Source of the DNA: Verrucomicrobiales bacterium
GTDB lineage: Bacteria; Verrucomicrobiota; Verrucomicrobiia; Verrucomicrobiales; SLCJ01
Reading direction: 5' to 3'
Assembly (NCBI GenBank): GCA_024636835.1
Contig: JAGXGH010000008.1
Coordinates: 52,377 to 116,376 of the forward strand
Length of the DNA: 64,000 nucleotides
Shown: positions 43,301-54,573 of the stretch, one piece after another
Layout: each line of letters starts with the position of its first letter
Numbering within the stretch: the stretch's first letter is position 1
The notes under the pieces: generated by a model
The model's input: the letters and a program-made list of their open reading frames with translations, nothing else
What the model was told of the DNA's origin: nothing
Databases searched by the model: none
Made by a program: the position numbers and the translations under genes

Positions 43301-44983
43301 CTAGGTATATTTGAGCACTTCATCAATGGTCACAGCGCCATCGTAAATGTTGCGAAGGCCGTCTTCACGAAGAGTGTTCATCCCTAATTCGATCGCCTTC
43401 TGCCGCAACACTACCGCTGGCGAACGCTCGGTGATCAACTCCCTCAATGGGTCTGTGATATCGAGCAACTCATAGAGTCCTTTCCGGCCTTTGTAGCCAG
43501 TCTGACCACAGGCGTCACAGCCTTCACCGGTAAAGAAATGTTTATCGCCGAGTTCGTGCGGAGAAACACCGAGCTGTGTGAGGATCGCCTCGCTCGGTTC
43601 ATAAGGGGTGCGACACTTTCTGCAAATTGTTCTCACCAATCGCTGTGCCAACACCCCTTCAAGGGTTGCAGCCACAAGGAACGGCTCGCAGCCCATGTCC
43701 ACCAATCGCGTCACGGCTCCGGCAGAATCGTTGGTGTGAAGCGTGCTAAGCACCAAGTGACCAGTCAGCGATGCTTGAATCGCGATCCGCGCGGTATCCA
43801 CATCACGCATCTCCCCTACCATGATGCGATCGGGGTCCTGTCGAAGGAATGCTCGAAGAATTCGCGGGAAGTCGAGCCCTATGCCCTCGTTGACGGGAAC
43901 TTGAATAATTCCGTCAATGTCATACTCCACGGGATCTTCGGCCGTTAGCAATTTGCTGTCGATTGTGTTAATCCTGCGCAAGCTCGCGTAAAGTGTGGTG
44001 GTTTTCCCTGCACCGGTGGGACCAGTGACGATGAAAATCCCATTCGGTTTAACGATTGTTGCTCCGATATAATCAAAAATCGGTTCAGGTAGGCCGAGGT
44101 TCTCAAGATCCAGGTTCACCGACGAGCGGTCGAGAACACGCAACACGACGCTCTCACCGTAAACTGTCGGAAGACTGGAAACGCGCATGTCCACCTGCTT
44201 ATCGCCGACGGTTTTCATAATCCGCCCATCCTGCGGTATACGGCGCTCGGCGATGTTCATGTTCGACATCACCTTAATTCGCGAAATAATGGGCAAGGCC
44301 AAGTGCACCGGCGGTGGTGACATTTCGTAAAGTGCACCGTCCACCCGGTAGCGAATCTTGAACTCATCCTCAAAGGGCTCGAAGTGAATGTCCGAGGCGC
44401 GCTCTTTGATCGCATTGAACATCACAAGATCCACATAACGGATGATCGGTGCGGAATTCGCTTCTGCCTCGAGATCTGCTTCGGTGAGGTCACTGCCATC
44501 AAGCCCCCCTCCCATTTGGCGGAGCACGTCGTCCAAACTCTCGGAGTCTGACGCGTAAAACTTCTCAACCAAGGCGTCTACGAGTTCAGGATCAGCAACA
44601 ACCACTCGAATTTCCTGACCAAGGGCAAAGCGCAGGTCTTCGACAATCTGTGGGTTCAAGGGGTCACTCAGAGCGATAAACAAGCCTTCACTAGAAATTG
44701 AGACCGGAAGCGCACCGTGGAGTCGTGCCATACCACCAGGTAACATCCCCAACAGCTCCTGTGGCGGATCGAACCCTTCCAAGTCCACATACTCCGTGCC
44801 CAGTTCATTCGCAATCAATGCGTAGAGGGTCTCTTTTTCGCCGATAACGCCGTAGTTGACGAGAATGTCTGCGGGGTCCGCAGTCCCTCCGCCTCTGGTA
44901 TATTCTTCGCGAATTTCTCCGGCAACTTGATCGTCGAGCATTCCGCGTGCTGCGACAAGATCGATAAGATAGTCGATATTCAT
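43301..44983 (-). CDS. gspE: GspE/PilB-type assembly ATPase, second copy
   Basis: The 560-residue protein has a GspE N-terminal domain, then the ATPase: GPTGAGKTTTLYA Walker A, a Walker B region IMVGEMRDVDTA, and a tetracysteine zinc site (CRKC then CDAC). Asp box RASDIHFEP is typical. It drives assembly of the pseudopilus or pilus. It lies 103 bases downstream of the other ATPase and the two differ widely in the N-terminal domain. Confidence 0.95.
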   Translation of the reverse strand: MNIDYLIDLVAARGMLDDQVAGEIREEYTRGGGTADPADILVNYGVIGEKETLYALIANELGTEYVDLEGFDPPQELLGMLPGGMARLHGALPVSISSEGLFIALSDPLNPQIVEDLRFALGQEIRVVVADPELVDALVEKFYASDSESLDDVLRQMGGGLDGSDLTEADLEAEANSAPIIRYVDLVMFNAIKERASDIHFEPFEDEFKIRYRVDGALYEMSPPPVHLALPIISRIKVMSNMNIAERRIPQDGRIMKTVGDKQVDMRVSSLPTVYGESVVLRVLDRSSVNLDLENLGLPEPIFDYIGATIVKPNGIFIVTGPTGAGKTTTLYASLRRINTIDSKLLTAEDPVEYDIDGIIQVPVNEGIGLDFPRILRAFLRQDPDRIMVGEMRDVDTARIAIQASLTGHLVLSTLHTNDSAGAVTRLVDMGCEPFLVAATLEGVLAQRLVRTICRKCRTPYEPSEAILTQLGVSPHELGDKHFFTGEGCDACGQTGYKGRKGLYELLDITDPLRELITERSPAVVLRQKAIELGMNTLREDGLRNIYDGAVTIDEVLKYT

Positions 44984-45086
44984 GGTTTAGTTTTCAGCTC
45001 TCGGGTTTGAGCGGATGCCGCATTCGCCGTTGGGCCAGTCATTTGAAAGTTTTACGACGCACTGGGCGTCTGATTCGAGGGAAAAA

Positions 45087-46748
45087 TTATCGTTGATCGG
45101 ACATCGTGACATGAAGCACTTCGGCAGCGGTCGTCTTTCCGGTGAGCACTTTTCGGATGCCGTCCTCACGCATCGTCCGCATGCCAAGTTCACGAGCTTT
45201 GCGGCGAAGCTTTGGTGTGCTCAATCCTTGGTTGATAAGGTGGCGGACCTCGTCATCCACCGAGAAAATCTCGAACAACCCGGCACGTCCGCGATACCCG
45301 GTATTCCGACAGCGATCGCATCCACCGGCCTGCATGACCTCAGCAGTTGCTAGTTGTGTCGCATCCACGCCAAGTCCGCGGATTTCCTGCTCGCTGAGAA
45401 TTGCCGGTTGTTTGCACTCTTCACAAAGTTTCCTGACCAATCGCTGAGCAAGCACCGCGCGAAGTGAACTCGCAATCAGGAAGGGCTTCACCCCGATGTC
45501 GTCCATACGAGCAATGGCGCTTGGAGCGTCGTTGGTGTGCAGCGTAGAGAACACCAAGTGACCAGTGAGCGAGGCATTGATCGCAATGTTCGCCGTCTCC
45601 AAATCTCGAATCTCACCAATCATGATGATGTTCGGAGCCTGACGAAGAATCGAGCGAAGCGCTGCCGAGAAGGTCATCCCAACCTCTTCTTTAACTTGGA
45701 CTTGGTTGATACCGGTGAGTTGGTATTCAACCGGATCTTCCACGGTGATGATTTTTCGGTCCGATTTGTTGATGTGATGCAAGCAGGCATAGAGTGTGGT
45801 GGTCTTACCCGAACCAGTCGGCCCCGTGACCAAAAGAATCCCATCCGGCAAGCTGATATAACTTTCCCACTTCTCTTGATCGTCGCTGAAGAAACCAAGC
45901 TGAGGCAAACCAATCGATAGGTTAGCCTTGTCCAAAATACGCATCACAACACTCTCGCCATGACTGGTAGGAATGGTTGATACACGAAGGTCAAGAGCGC
46001 GGTCACCAAGTTGAAGCTGGATCCTACCGTCCTGCGGAAGTCGCTTTTCCGAAATTTGCATCGACCCGGTCATGATCTTAATCCGGCTGATAATTGCGGA
46101 GAGTAGTTTCCGCGGGTGGTCAGCCACCTTCTGCAAAACACCGTCGATCCGGTAACGAATTTGCACAGACTTCTCCAGCGGCTCAATGTGAATATCCGAT
46201 GCGCGTATCTTAAATGCATCGAGCAAAATTTCCGACACCATCCGAATGATAGGCGCATCATCTCCGTCGCCATTGCCGGCAATCAAATCATCTAAATCAT
46301 CCTTTTCGTTTTTCGATCCAATGCCATAAAGCTCGTTGAGCATGTTGGAGATCGAAGAAGGTGTGGCACACCAGAAATCCACTTCCTGAGAGATCAAATG
46401 CGGCAATGAGTCGAGTGTTTCAAAATCGAAAGGATCCGTGATTGCCACAACCAAACGGTTACTATCCACACCCAATGGGATCGCTTGGTAGCGCTCGGCA
46501 ATCTCCGGGGAGATCAGTTCAATCACATTAGGATCAATCGGTGTTTCCGAAAGATCAACGAACGGCATTGACGCGTTCTCGGCACAGAAACGTGCGACCT
46601 GTTTCTCGCTCAACTTGCCTTTTGCGATCAAGCTGTCGAGCACGGTCTCACGCGCTTTCTTTGCAGTTTTAGCTGCGTCAATATCCTCTTGAGTCAGCAC
46701 ATTGGCATCCTTCAAAAGGTCGATCAGATATTCTTCGTTCGAATACAC
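45087..46748 (-). CDS. pilB: GspE/PilB-type assembly ATPase, first copy
   Basis: The start is GTG 46748. The N-terminal MshEN-type domain (about 1-150) precedes the ATPase with GPTGSGKTTTLYA, IIMIGEIRDLETANI, RASDIHIEP and the tetracysteine site CEEC and CDRC. It is the upstream-most gene of the cluster. Two such ATPases next to each other, each with one GspF and one GspG, suggest either a machine that uses both or a pilus with separate extension motors. No PilT-type retraction ATPase is seen. Confidence 0.95.
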   Translation of the reverse strand: MYSNEEYLIDLLKDANVLTQEDIDAAKTAKKARETVLDSLIAKGKLSEKQVARFCAENASMPFVDLSETPIDPNVIELISPEIAERYQAIPLGVDSNRLVVAITDPFDFETLDSLPHLISQEVDFWCATPSSISNMLNELYGIGSKNEKDDLDDLIAGNGDGDDAPIIRMVSEILLDAFKIRASDIHIEPLEKSVQIRYRIDGVLQKVADHPRKLLSAIISRIKIMTGSMQISEKRLPQDGRIQLQLGDRALDLRVSTIPTSHGESVVMRILDKANLSIGLPQLGFFSDDQEKWESYISLPDGILLVTGPTGSGKTTTLYACLHHINKSDRKIITVEDPVEYQLTGINQVQVKEEVGMTFSAALRSILRQAPNIIMIGEIRDLETANIAINASLTGHLVFSTLHTNDAPSAIARMDDIGVKPFLIASSLRAVLAQRLVRKLCEECKQPAILSEQEIRGLGVDATQLATAEVMQAGGCDRCRNTGYRGRAGLFEIFSVDDEVRHLINQGLSTPKLRRKARELGMRTMREDGIRKVLTGKTTAAEVLHVTMSDQR

Positions 46749-47624
46749 GTAAATTAGGGGGAATTAAGTCTCAATAAAAGCGCTTGGATTATCCTCGCGA
46801 TGGCATCACATCGACACAAAGTCAGACACCGGAAGAGGTAACGTGACGATTTGAACATTCCATGTCAACAGGATGAAAGCATTTTTTCACCGAACTGCGT
46901 TTGAAGTTCTGGCCGGTGTAATTACATCGCACACACAGGGGATTTACAGGGTGCCAAAAAAACGAGTGGGGGCAGTCCCCGCAATCTCACAAATCTCGGG
47001 TATGGGTGTGACAGCTAGCACTTTACTTTCCATCTCCGTCGAGGAAAATGGCCATTGATCTGGATTTGGGTTCAGATTTTGGGGTAAAAATATCAAATTT
47101 CGCTGAAATTGCCTTTGCAAACACTGCCCAGCTACGCCCCCGCCAAACGCCCCACCGCGGGAGAAGCGATGCCAAGTGTGAAACGATGCCGGACATATAG
47201 TTGTCTGGACTATTTACGGGGTAGCGAAGGCTATTTACTGGGTAGCGAAGGCGAATCTAGAGGGGAATAGGCTTGCAGAGATAAACCTAAACCTCGAAGA
47301 TCCATGACTGAATAATGGGTGTCCTAGTATTTCCTACTAGTGTCCTAGTATTTCCTACTACGCTAACCCTCCCCATCAAAAAAGTGGCATTCGAGCCAGA
47401 TGGTAAATTGTGCTATTCTCTCCTGATACATAGCATCACGGCGTATTTTTCGGCAAGATTTTCTCTTACCTCCGAGAGGATTCGGCTGACCGTTGTCAGC
47501 TCCCTCATACAGAGTTCATCCGCAATCCACGCTCTCCTTGCCTATGCCTATATCCGTGTGGCCAGCTCATTCGCCACATAGGCTTTTCGGGATCACTCTT
47601 CTTTGCGCGCTGCGCCTGTGATGC
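46749..47624. other. Large gap without a gene, with short tandem duplications
   Basis: In 876 bases nothing codes convincingly. Visible features: a 20-base duplication GGCTATTTAC(G/T)GGGTAGCGAA (47203-47262), a 22-base tandem duplication GTGTCCTAGTATTTCCTACTA (47319-47361), and CACAGGGGATTTACAGGG (46934-46951) related to the ACAGGATTA-type words elsewhere. It probably contains the promoter of the secretion cluster. Confidence 0.6.
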
Positions 47625-47975
47625 TTAGTTCACCTCACCATTTTCCTTAAAGCGGATAATCGTCTCACCAGGAGAGTAGTAATCGAGACGATCTCTCGCG
47701 ACGATCTCGAGATACTCACGATCATAACGCAAGCGCTCGGTAGTCTTGCGCTCTTTCGCCGCTAGTTCTCTCAAGGCGGCACAATCATCTTCCACTTGCT
47801 TGAGCTCGGCTCGCAGTGCTTCATCGGCCTTCTGCTTTGGCAGTAACGATCCAATCCCCAGCGCAGTGACGCCTAAAAGACAGACCAGCTTTGCGATCCG
47901 TGACAACACGACAAGGAATGCCCACGGCCTGCGCCGCCGGACACCATCCATCGAGTTATAAGAGGATCGGCTCAT
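47625..47975 (-). CDS. ftsB: FtsB/DivIC-type septum formation initiator
   Basis: ATG 47975 is used, although an upstream ATG (48011) and a downstream ATG are possible. A basic N-terminus (GVRRRRPW) is followed by one membrane helix (LCLLGVTALGIGSLL-like region) and a coiled coil (EALRAELKQVEDDCAALREL), ending in ARDRLDYYSPGETIIRF. This layout and the motif near the end are typical of FtsB, the small divisome protein that works with FtsL and FtsQ. It follows eno on the same strand, the usual eno-ftsB order. Confidence 0.85.
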   Translation of the reverse strand: MSRSSYNSMDGVRRRRPWAFLVVLSRIAKLVCLLGVTALGIGSLLPKQKADEALRAELKQVEDDCAALRELAAKERKTTERLRYDREYLEIVARDRLDYYSPGETIIRFKENGEVN

Positions 47976-48056
47976 CCTTGTGAAGTTAGAAAGACCGTGG
48001 CTCTTCGTCAATCGTTAAAGTCGCTTAACTATTCTTTTTTGAATGACTATTCAACG

Positions 48057-48092
48057 AAAAAACTCCCCCGCCAGCATTGCCAGCGAGGGAGT
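48057..48092 (-). terminator. Intrinsic terminator after eno
   Basis: On the minus strand a 14-bp stem (ACTCCCTCGCTGGC / GCTGGCGGGGGAGT, with three G-U pairs) and a 3-base loop are followed by TTTTT. It sits between the eno stop and ftsB and would limit read-through into ftsB. Confidence 0.88.
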
Positions 48093-48113
48093 GAAAACGC
48101 TTCGGGTAACTAA

Positions 48114-49451
<1,338 letters not shown>

Positions 49452-49463
49452 TTAGAGAGGGTC

Positions 49464-49501
49464 AAAAAAAAGGCGCGAAGCTGGTTTCAGCCGCGCGCCT
49501 T
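49464..49501 (-). terminator. Intrinsic terminator after the Gre-type gene
   Basis: On the minus strand the stem AAGGCGCG-C-GGCT / AGCT-T-CGCGCCTT (49470-49482 with 49489-49501), one mismatch, and a GAAACC loop precede T8. It closes the Gre-type gene just upstream of eno. Confidence 0.88.
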
Positions 49502-49509
49502 ACTGGAGG

Positions 49510-51348
49510 TCATCCAGTAAATTTACTGATGGATAAGATAGTCACCGATTCCGGCACATCCACATCCTCCGAGGGTAGTTCGATGGTGTCACCGACGATT
49601 CGGTTGAGCATCACCTCACCAATTCCGGAGAGGTAGGAAAGTTTATTGGCTTCGGCTTCACCGTCCCAAGCACCGACAATGTGATAGGTCACCTTGCTTT
49701 CATTTGCATCGGCAACTTCCACCGAGGTGCCGATAGACACCTTGGTGTCATCCGCATCGGCGTAATTGACACCGCGTGCAAGATCAATGTCCCGCTCAAG
49801 ATCTTCTTTGCGGCGCATAAGTACCGCTTGAGTCTGCTTGGCGGCTTTAAACTCGAAGTTCTCGCGAAGGTCACCATATGAGCGCGCGATAGCGATCTCT
49901 TTGGTGTTCTCAGGGATTTGCTTCTGAACCAGATCTTCGAGCTCTTTCTTGCGGCGCTCAAGACTATCCCAGGAAACGTAAATCGGATCGTCCTTCTTGA
50001 CCTCGTCGCGACCGATAAGCAATTCCTGAACGGCAGGGTGCAACTTAATGATTCGTGCGAGCAATGAGTTACGGCTCAAGTTATCGAACACAGGAAGCGA
50101 CATCAAACGTCGGGCAAAAGTCTTGATCTGCCCGGTGTTCATCGTTGCCACGAAGTCAGGAATCAAATCCTTATCGTCAATGAACATATCGCGCAGACGG
50201 CTAGCGGTTCCCGTCTCTTCATCGAGGTGATCGCTCTCCATCACACTCAATGCAGCGGTAGCGAGATCGTCGTCAAAAAGATGCGAGGTGTCGCCCTTAC
50301 GTCCGCGGCAAATCCATGCCAGAACATCAACACTGATGTCGCGCTGGGAAATTCCACGTCGAAGGAACACATCGAGGTCCGGCTGATGACCCTGTTTCTT
50401 GAGGAAAGCCGTAATCTCACCGACAGCACGAAGTCCAACTTGTGGAAGAATCTGCAAAAGCTCTTCCACCCACTGCTCACCGAATGCATCGGGAAGCGAC
50501 TTGATCGCGCCGCGTAAACTTGCTACCGGCAGACCGGTTAAAATTTCAGGAAGCTTATCGGTTTGTGATTGAATCACACCGGCAAAGGACGGCGCGCCTT
50601 CCGCCAACTCCAGACCATCCACCTCGCCGACCAATGAGTCGCGAGCATCGATCAATTCCAATGCACCACGCGGGTCGAAGGTTGCGCTCTTCGATGCAAT
50701 TTCACCGGCGTCTGCCACTACCTTGGCAAGCTCTTCCGGTGCATCATTGAATTCAGAAAGGTGCTTACGGATCTCACCGATCGCGCGCACTTTGGTTTTC
50801 GAGTCCGTGGCAAGATCGAAATCTTCAATCATCAACTCCGTGGTGGATAGCCCGCTATCACGAAGCTCAACCGGCTCGCTACGACGCGAAGGAACAACGA
50901 ACTCACGGTGCTCACGAAGTTTCTTCTTTGCGTTCTCCCACCAGCGTTTAAACGCCTTCTCCTCAATCACACGGCCTTTAAAAAGGTCTTCGAGTTTATC
51001 CGGCAAGATATTGCCACCATAACTCTTCAAGACAAGACCGACGAAAGCTACGGGATCTTCCTTAGCAAGCTCCTTGAGCTTCGTCTCATCTTTCACAAAC
51101 TGAGCGAGCACGTGCTCCTCATCGATAGGTTCAACAGCTTTCAAGATGAACTTCAAGCCCATGGAGTGTCCGGCTTTCTCTTCAAAGTCGATCCCCATTT
51201 TAAGACCTGTAAGATCCCAATCCTTAACCTTTCCTGCCCCCCAGCTTGGGTGGAAGCAAAAACTTCCCGGCTGCAATTTGTCCAGCACTTCAGCTGCTGC
51301 TGGTGTAATTCGCCCAGCGGCGATCATTTCTTCAAGCTCAGAATTCAT
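49510..51348 (-). CDS. Very long Gre-factor-like protein (C-terminal GreA/GreB domain)
   Basis: Residues about 457-612 form a Gre factor: a coiled coil (DSLERRKKELEDL, AAKQTQAVLMRRKEDL) with the acidic tip GDLREN (493-497), then the globular C-terminal domain (IGTSVEVADA, YLSGIGEVMLNRIVGDTIEL). Normal GreA has about 158 residues in total. Here 456 residues precede it. The first ~75 look like a CarD/SH3-type module (LQPGSFCFHPSWGAGKVKDW); the rest is mostly helical. The tip acidic residues needed for transcript cleavage are kept. It may be an elongation factor tied to a further function of the N-terminal region. Confidence 0.88.
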   Translation of the reverse strand: MNSELEEMIAAGRITPAAAEVLDKLQPGSFCFHPSWGAGKVKDWDLTGLKMGIDFEEKAGHSMGLKFILKAVEPIDEEHVLAQFVKDETKLKELAKEDPVAFVGLVLKSYGGNILPDKLEDLFKGRVIEEKAFKRWWENAKKKLREHREFVVPSRRSEPVELRDSGLSTTELMIEDFDLATDSKTKVRAIGEIRKHLSEFNDAPEELAKVVADAGEIASKSATFDPRGALELIDARDSLVGEVDGLELAEGAPSFAGVIQSQTDKLPEILTGLPVASLRGAIKSLPDAFGEQWVEELLQILPQVGLRAVGEITAFLKKQGHQPDLDVFLRRGISQRDISVDVLAWICRGRKGDTSHLFDDDLATAALSVMESDHLDEETGTASRLRDMFIDDKDLIPDFVATMNTGQIKTFARRLMSLPVFDNLSRNSLLARIIKLHPAVQELLIGRDEVKKDDPIYVSWDSLERRKKELEDLVQKQIPENTKEIAIARSYGDLRENFEFKAAKQTQAVLMRRKEDLERDIDLARGVNYADADDTKVSIGTSVEVADANESKVTYHIVGAWDGEAEANKLSYLSGIGEVMLNRIVGDTIELPSEDVDVPESVTILSISKFTG

Positions 51349-51412
51349 TAAAAAGAACTTAAAGCTGCTCTTTAATTAGGCAAACGGGAATTAACGCATT
51401 CTCGCAGTGTAA

Positions 51413-53089
51413 TCATTCGCTCATTCCTTCACGACTCAAATCGTAAACATACGCCTTATGCTGGAAATGTGACGACCATTCGTTACGCGGTTTGATTTCG
51501 TGTATCTTTTTCGCGCCACGAAAGAAGTCCTGCCAGAAACGCGAGCGCTGCGACTTCTCGTCGTTGAGCTTGGCCTGTGCCTTGCCTTTTCGCCATTCAT
51601 CAGACCCCAGCACGGCGTAGCTAAACCCCGACTCTCTCATCGCGTCCAAGGTTTCAAAAACCTCCCAATCTTCAACGTAAACCACCGGAAACGGCAATTC
51701 TTCGATCGCCCCACCACGCGGCTCTGAAGCAAATTGCTCCGGATAGGTCGGATCAACCAAAGCCACCCGACTGCTGTAAACAACCTTCGCACCTTCCGGC
51801 AATGTGTCACGTAACCAATCGGCCATTTCACGTTGAAGCTCGAACGACGTCACCCCCTCGACCTCCCACTGCCATCCTCTCAACATCCGATAACTACTAA
51901 AAACCAGCATCGCTGTCGCCAAAGCCACCGCTGCGTAACGCCAACCCTTTTTGCGAATTCGCAATGCTGCCGCCCACAGGCACACCACACCAAGTGCCGC
52001 GAATACACAAAAAAATGCATAGCCCGGCAATAGATATCTGTCTGCAGTTTTCGCAACGAACGACAACATCACCAAGTAAGATAGAATCGAAAGCACCACG
52101 ATCACCTCACCTGCCGAGCGCTTCCACGGAGTGCGCCCCAGACCAAGCGCGACCAAATACACCAATCCAAGAATCAGTGTCACTCTCGCAGGTTTGCCCA
52201 TCATCGCGTCCAGATACGCCTTGTGCGGCACGGAGTCCTGATTCTTCGAATACTCTGTATCAGCGAGTCTTTCCACTTCACTCGCCAGACTTTCCTCCAA
52301 CTGCGCGCGCTCGTTCAATGCACGCCACTGAACCACCGTCGACAGCAGCAAAGCAGTAATCAATACCACCATCGCCAAACCAACACGTTTACCAAATTTC
52401 ACACACACACCGCGCGGACAACATCCCACCACAGCGAGCAATCCCCACGGCAACCAGAAATACCCCACCCACTTCGCGGTGCCCGCCATTGCCAAACTTA
52501 CACCCAGAGCAATCATCCACAGCCATCGACGACGCGCGCCCCATTCGCCGCCATGCAATAACCAACGCACCACCAGCCACGCGAAAATCGAAAGCCCCAA
52601 CAACATCGCAGGATCTTCTTTAAAGAAATGTGCGAATCGAAACATCCGCGGGTGAAACAACAACAGCAGCCACGCCGCTGCCGCACCGGGCAGCGCTGCC
52701 ACTTCAAACGCCAACAAGACCAACATTCCCGCTGCCAGGCCGGTAAGCACGATCGACACCCGCCGACCCGCCACCGCGACATCGTGACTATTTTCTCTAT
52801 CCACACCGAAAAGGTCCACCGCCATATCAACCAAAGTCAGGTTCAGTAACGGATGATGGTGGTTGCGCGTGTTCTCTTGAATCTGTTCGATCTTCCCACG
52901 CTCGTCCGCATGAACGTGAATCGAAAATTCGTGGTAGGGCGCCACCGCGATCCCACAGGTCAACGCAGCAACAACAAATACCAGCAAACGGCTCCACCAC
53001 GTCCGAGGCCAGGCCAGCCAGCCGGCGAACATCCGACGGGCAGGTATCGGCCCGTCGTCATCACGATCCACTTCGGCTACATCATTCAT
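51413..53089 (-). CDS. PMT/ArnT-type membrane glycosyltransferase-like protein
   Basis: ATG 53089 is used; GTG 53107 is an alternative. About 10-12 hydrophobic helices form the bulk (AALTCGIAVAPYHEF, VLTGLAAGMLVLLAFEV, WLLLLFHPRMFRFAHFFKED). The first periplasmic loop has VHADERGKIEQIQEN, HADE being the usual Asp/Glu catalytic position in GT-C proteins. A soluble C-terminal domain follows. Donor would be a lipid-linked sugar or polyprenyl phosphate; acceptor unknown. It lies 64 bases upstream of the Gre-type gene. Confidence 0.8.
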   Translation of the reverse strand: MNDVAEVDRDDDGPIPARRMFAGWLAWPRTWWSRLLVFVVAALTCGIAVAPYHEFSIHVHADERGKIEQIQENTRNHHHPLLNLTLVDMAVDLFGVDRENSHDVAVAGRRVSIVLTGLAAGMLVLLAFEVAALPGAAAAWLLLLFHPRMFRFAHFFKEDPAMLLGLSIFAWLVVRWLLHGGEWGARRRWLWMIALGVSLAMAGTAKWVGYFWLPWGLLAVVGCCPRGVCVKFGKRVGLAMVVLITALLLSTVVQWRALNERAQLEESLASEVERLADTEYSKNQDSVPHKAYLDAMMGKPARVTLILGLVYLVALGLGRTPWKRSAGEVIVVLSILSYLVMLSFVAKTADRYLLPGYAFFCVFAALGVVCLWAAALRIRKKGWRYAAVALATAMLVFSSYRMLRGWQWEVEGVTSFELQREMADWLRDTLPEGAKVVYSSRVALVDPTYPEQFASEPRGGAIEELPFPVVYVEDWEVFETLDAMRESGFSYAVLGSDEWRKGKAQAKLNDEKSQRSRFWQDFFRGAKKIHEIKPRNEWSSHFQHKAYVYDLSREGMSE

Positions 53090-53152
53090 TTCGTGACTCA
53101 ACGACACATTTTAAAGGATTACCATACGAAACCCACGCGCCCGAGCCCAGTT

Positions 53153-53947
53153 CTATTCAACGCCCGCCGAACGCCTTTTGTTCGCGCCATTGACCACAAT
53201 CAAACCGAAAAGCAGAAAAACCCCACCGAAGATCACCACCAACCAGATCAACCAGGGACCTCGCTGCGGTTTTTCGTCGAGCAATTGATTGATCTGAGTT
53301 TTCAATGAGGCTCGCTCCAACTCTGGCGCCTGCAGATCCAGCAGGTCAAAAAAACCACGAATATTTCCTGATCCATCGACCAGGGCAACTCGCGGATCGT
53401 GTTCATATTTTTCCGGCCCGTCGATTTTATTCACCCGGTAGAACATAAGACCTTCAGTCATAAAGTCGTGTAACCCTTTGGTCTCCCCTACTTCAGGCGT
53501 GGTCAAAAAGTGCCACTTCGCGTTATCGACATCGTGTAATTTCGCCCACTCCTTGAGCACCTCCGGACGGTCGACATCCGGCTCCAGGCTCACGGCAACA
53601 AACTCCAAACGCTCTTCATTAGGAAACTCAGCGGCAATCTCTTTGACGCTCTCGATCACGCCGGCGCACTGACTTGGACATTGAGTGAAAACATAACTGA
53701 TCAAATACACCTTGCCCCGCATGTTCGCCAAACCGAAAGGCTCACCCTCTTCGTTGAGGAAATCCATATCCTGCTCGATACGATGCTCAAACTTCGGACG
53801 CTGCGCCTCTTCCGCTTGCTGGCGTTTTAATACCACTGAATAATTAAATGCCACCACCGCACCCAGCGCGATAATCCCCACAAGGATCAGCACGAGGGTC
53901 GCGTTGCGTTTCTGAAGTTCGGGGTTGGGTTCAGAGGGATTGGTCAT
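53153..53947 (-). CDS. SCO1/SenC-family copper chaperone
   Basis: ATG 53947 opens an N-terminal membrane helix (ATLVLILVGIIALGAVVAF). The thioredoxin-like domain has the Cys pair in TQCPSQC and the copper-binding His in YEHDPR. The protein ends with a second membrane helix (WLIWLVVIFGGVFLLFGLIVV), which is unusual. Family members bring copper to cytochrome oxidase CuA or reduce its thiols. It lies 63 bases upstream of the glycosyltransferase gene. Confidence 0.9.
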   Translation of the reverse strand: MTNPSEPNPELQKRNATLVLILVGIIALGAVVAFNYSVVLKRQQAEEAQRPKFEHRIEQDMDFLNEEGEPFGLANMRGKVYLISYVFTQCPSQCAGVIESVKEIAAEFPNEERLEFVAVSLEPDVDRPEVLKEWAKLHDVDNAKWHFLTTPEVGETKGLHDFMTEGLMFYRVNKIDGPEKYEHDPRVALVDGSGNIRGFFDLLDLQAPELERASLKTQINQLLDEKPQRGPWLIWLVVIFGGVFLLFGLIVVNGANKRRSAGVE

Positions 53948-54108
53948 CGTTAATAGAAACGTTACTGGACTAGTAACTTCGTCTTCGAAAGCGGTCACGC
54001 AACCGGCATTTCCAGACAAGTCCACCCAACTACGCCCCTGATTACTCGCACGATGGCAGATTCCGAAGAAAACCAACACTGGAGATTGCCTTGCTCGGAC
54101 AGCATGCG

Positions 54109-54354
54109 ATGATCCGATTGATGAGCGCCCCCGGAAACAAAGATCCACTCCATGGCATCACCTTGGAACGCATCATTACCGAGTTGGTCGAAGCCTACGG
54201 CTGGGACGACATGGCAGCCCGCATCCCCGTGCGTTGTTTCCAATTCAATCCATCGATCAAGAGCAGCCTCACCTTCTTGCGAAAAACTCCTTGGGCACGC
54301 AAGAAAATCGAGCGCTGGTATGTGGACGTCCTCGCGCCACGCAAAGAGGAATAG
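54109..54354 (+). CDS. VF530-family small DNA-binding protein
   Basis: The start is taken at ATG 54109; ATG 54121 is equally plausible. The 81-residue protein matches the VF530 (DUF2132) family: DPLHGITLERIITELVEAYG, CFQFNPSIKSSLTFLRKTPW and ARKKIERWYVD. Structures of the family show a four-helix DNA-binding fold. It is divergent from the SCO1 gene. The remaining gap to 54573 holds nothing recognisable. Confidence 0.88.
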   Translation: MIRLMSAPGNKDPLHGITLERIITELVEAYGWDDMAARIPVRCFQFNPSIKSSLTFLRKTPWARKKIERWYVDVLAPRKEE

Positions 54355-54573
54355 TCGCTTTTCTCTTTTTCCCAAAGCGTCTTTGGAAAAGGGAAATCCT
54401 ATTTCCAGCCACACAGACAATATCCTCGGAGCACTCGTGGGGGTAACGAGCACAACTCCTTCGATCACCGGTGGAATCATCACCACGGCGAACACCCAGG
54501 TCGTCATACCGAAGCCGCGCATTCCCCACCTTGTGCGATTATAACACGACGCTCTGTTTGGAACTGAGCATGT

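Noticed and set aside
47315..47581. 88-codon plus-strand frame in the gap before ftsB
   Set aside because: It begins in a tandem duplication and shows no family pattern or ribosome binding site.
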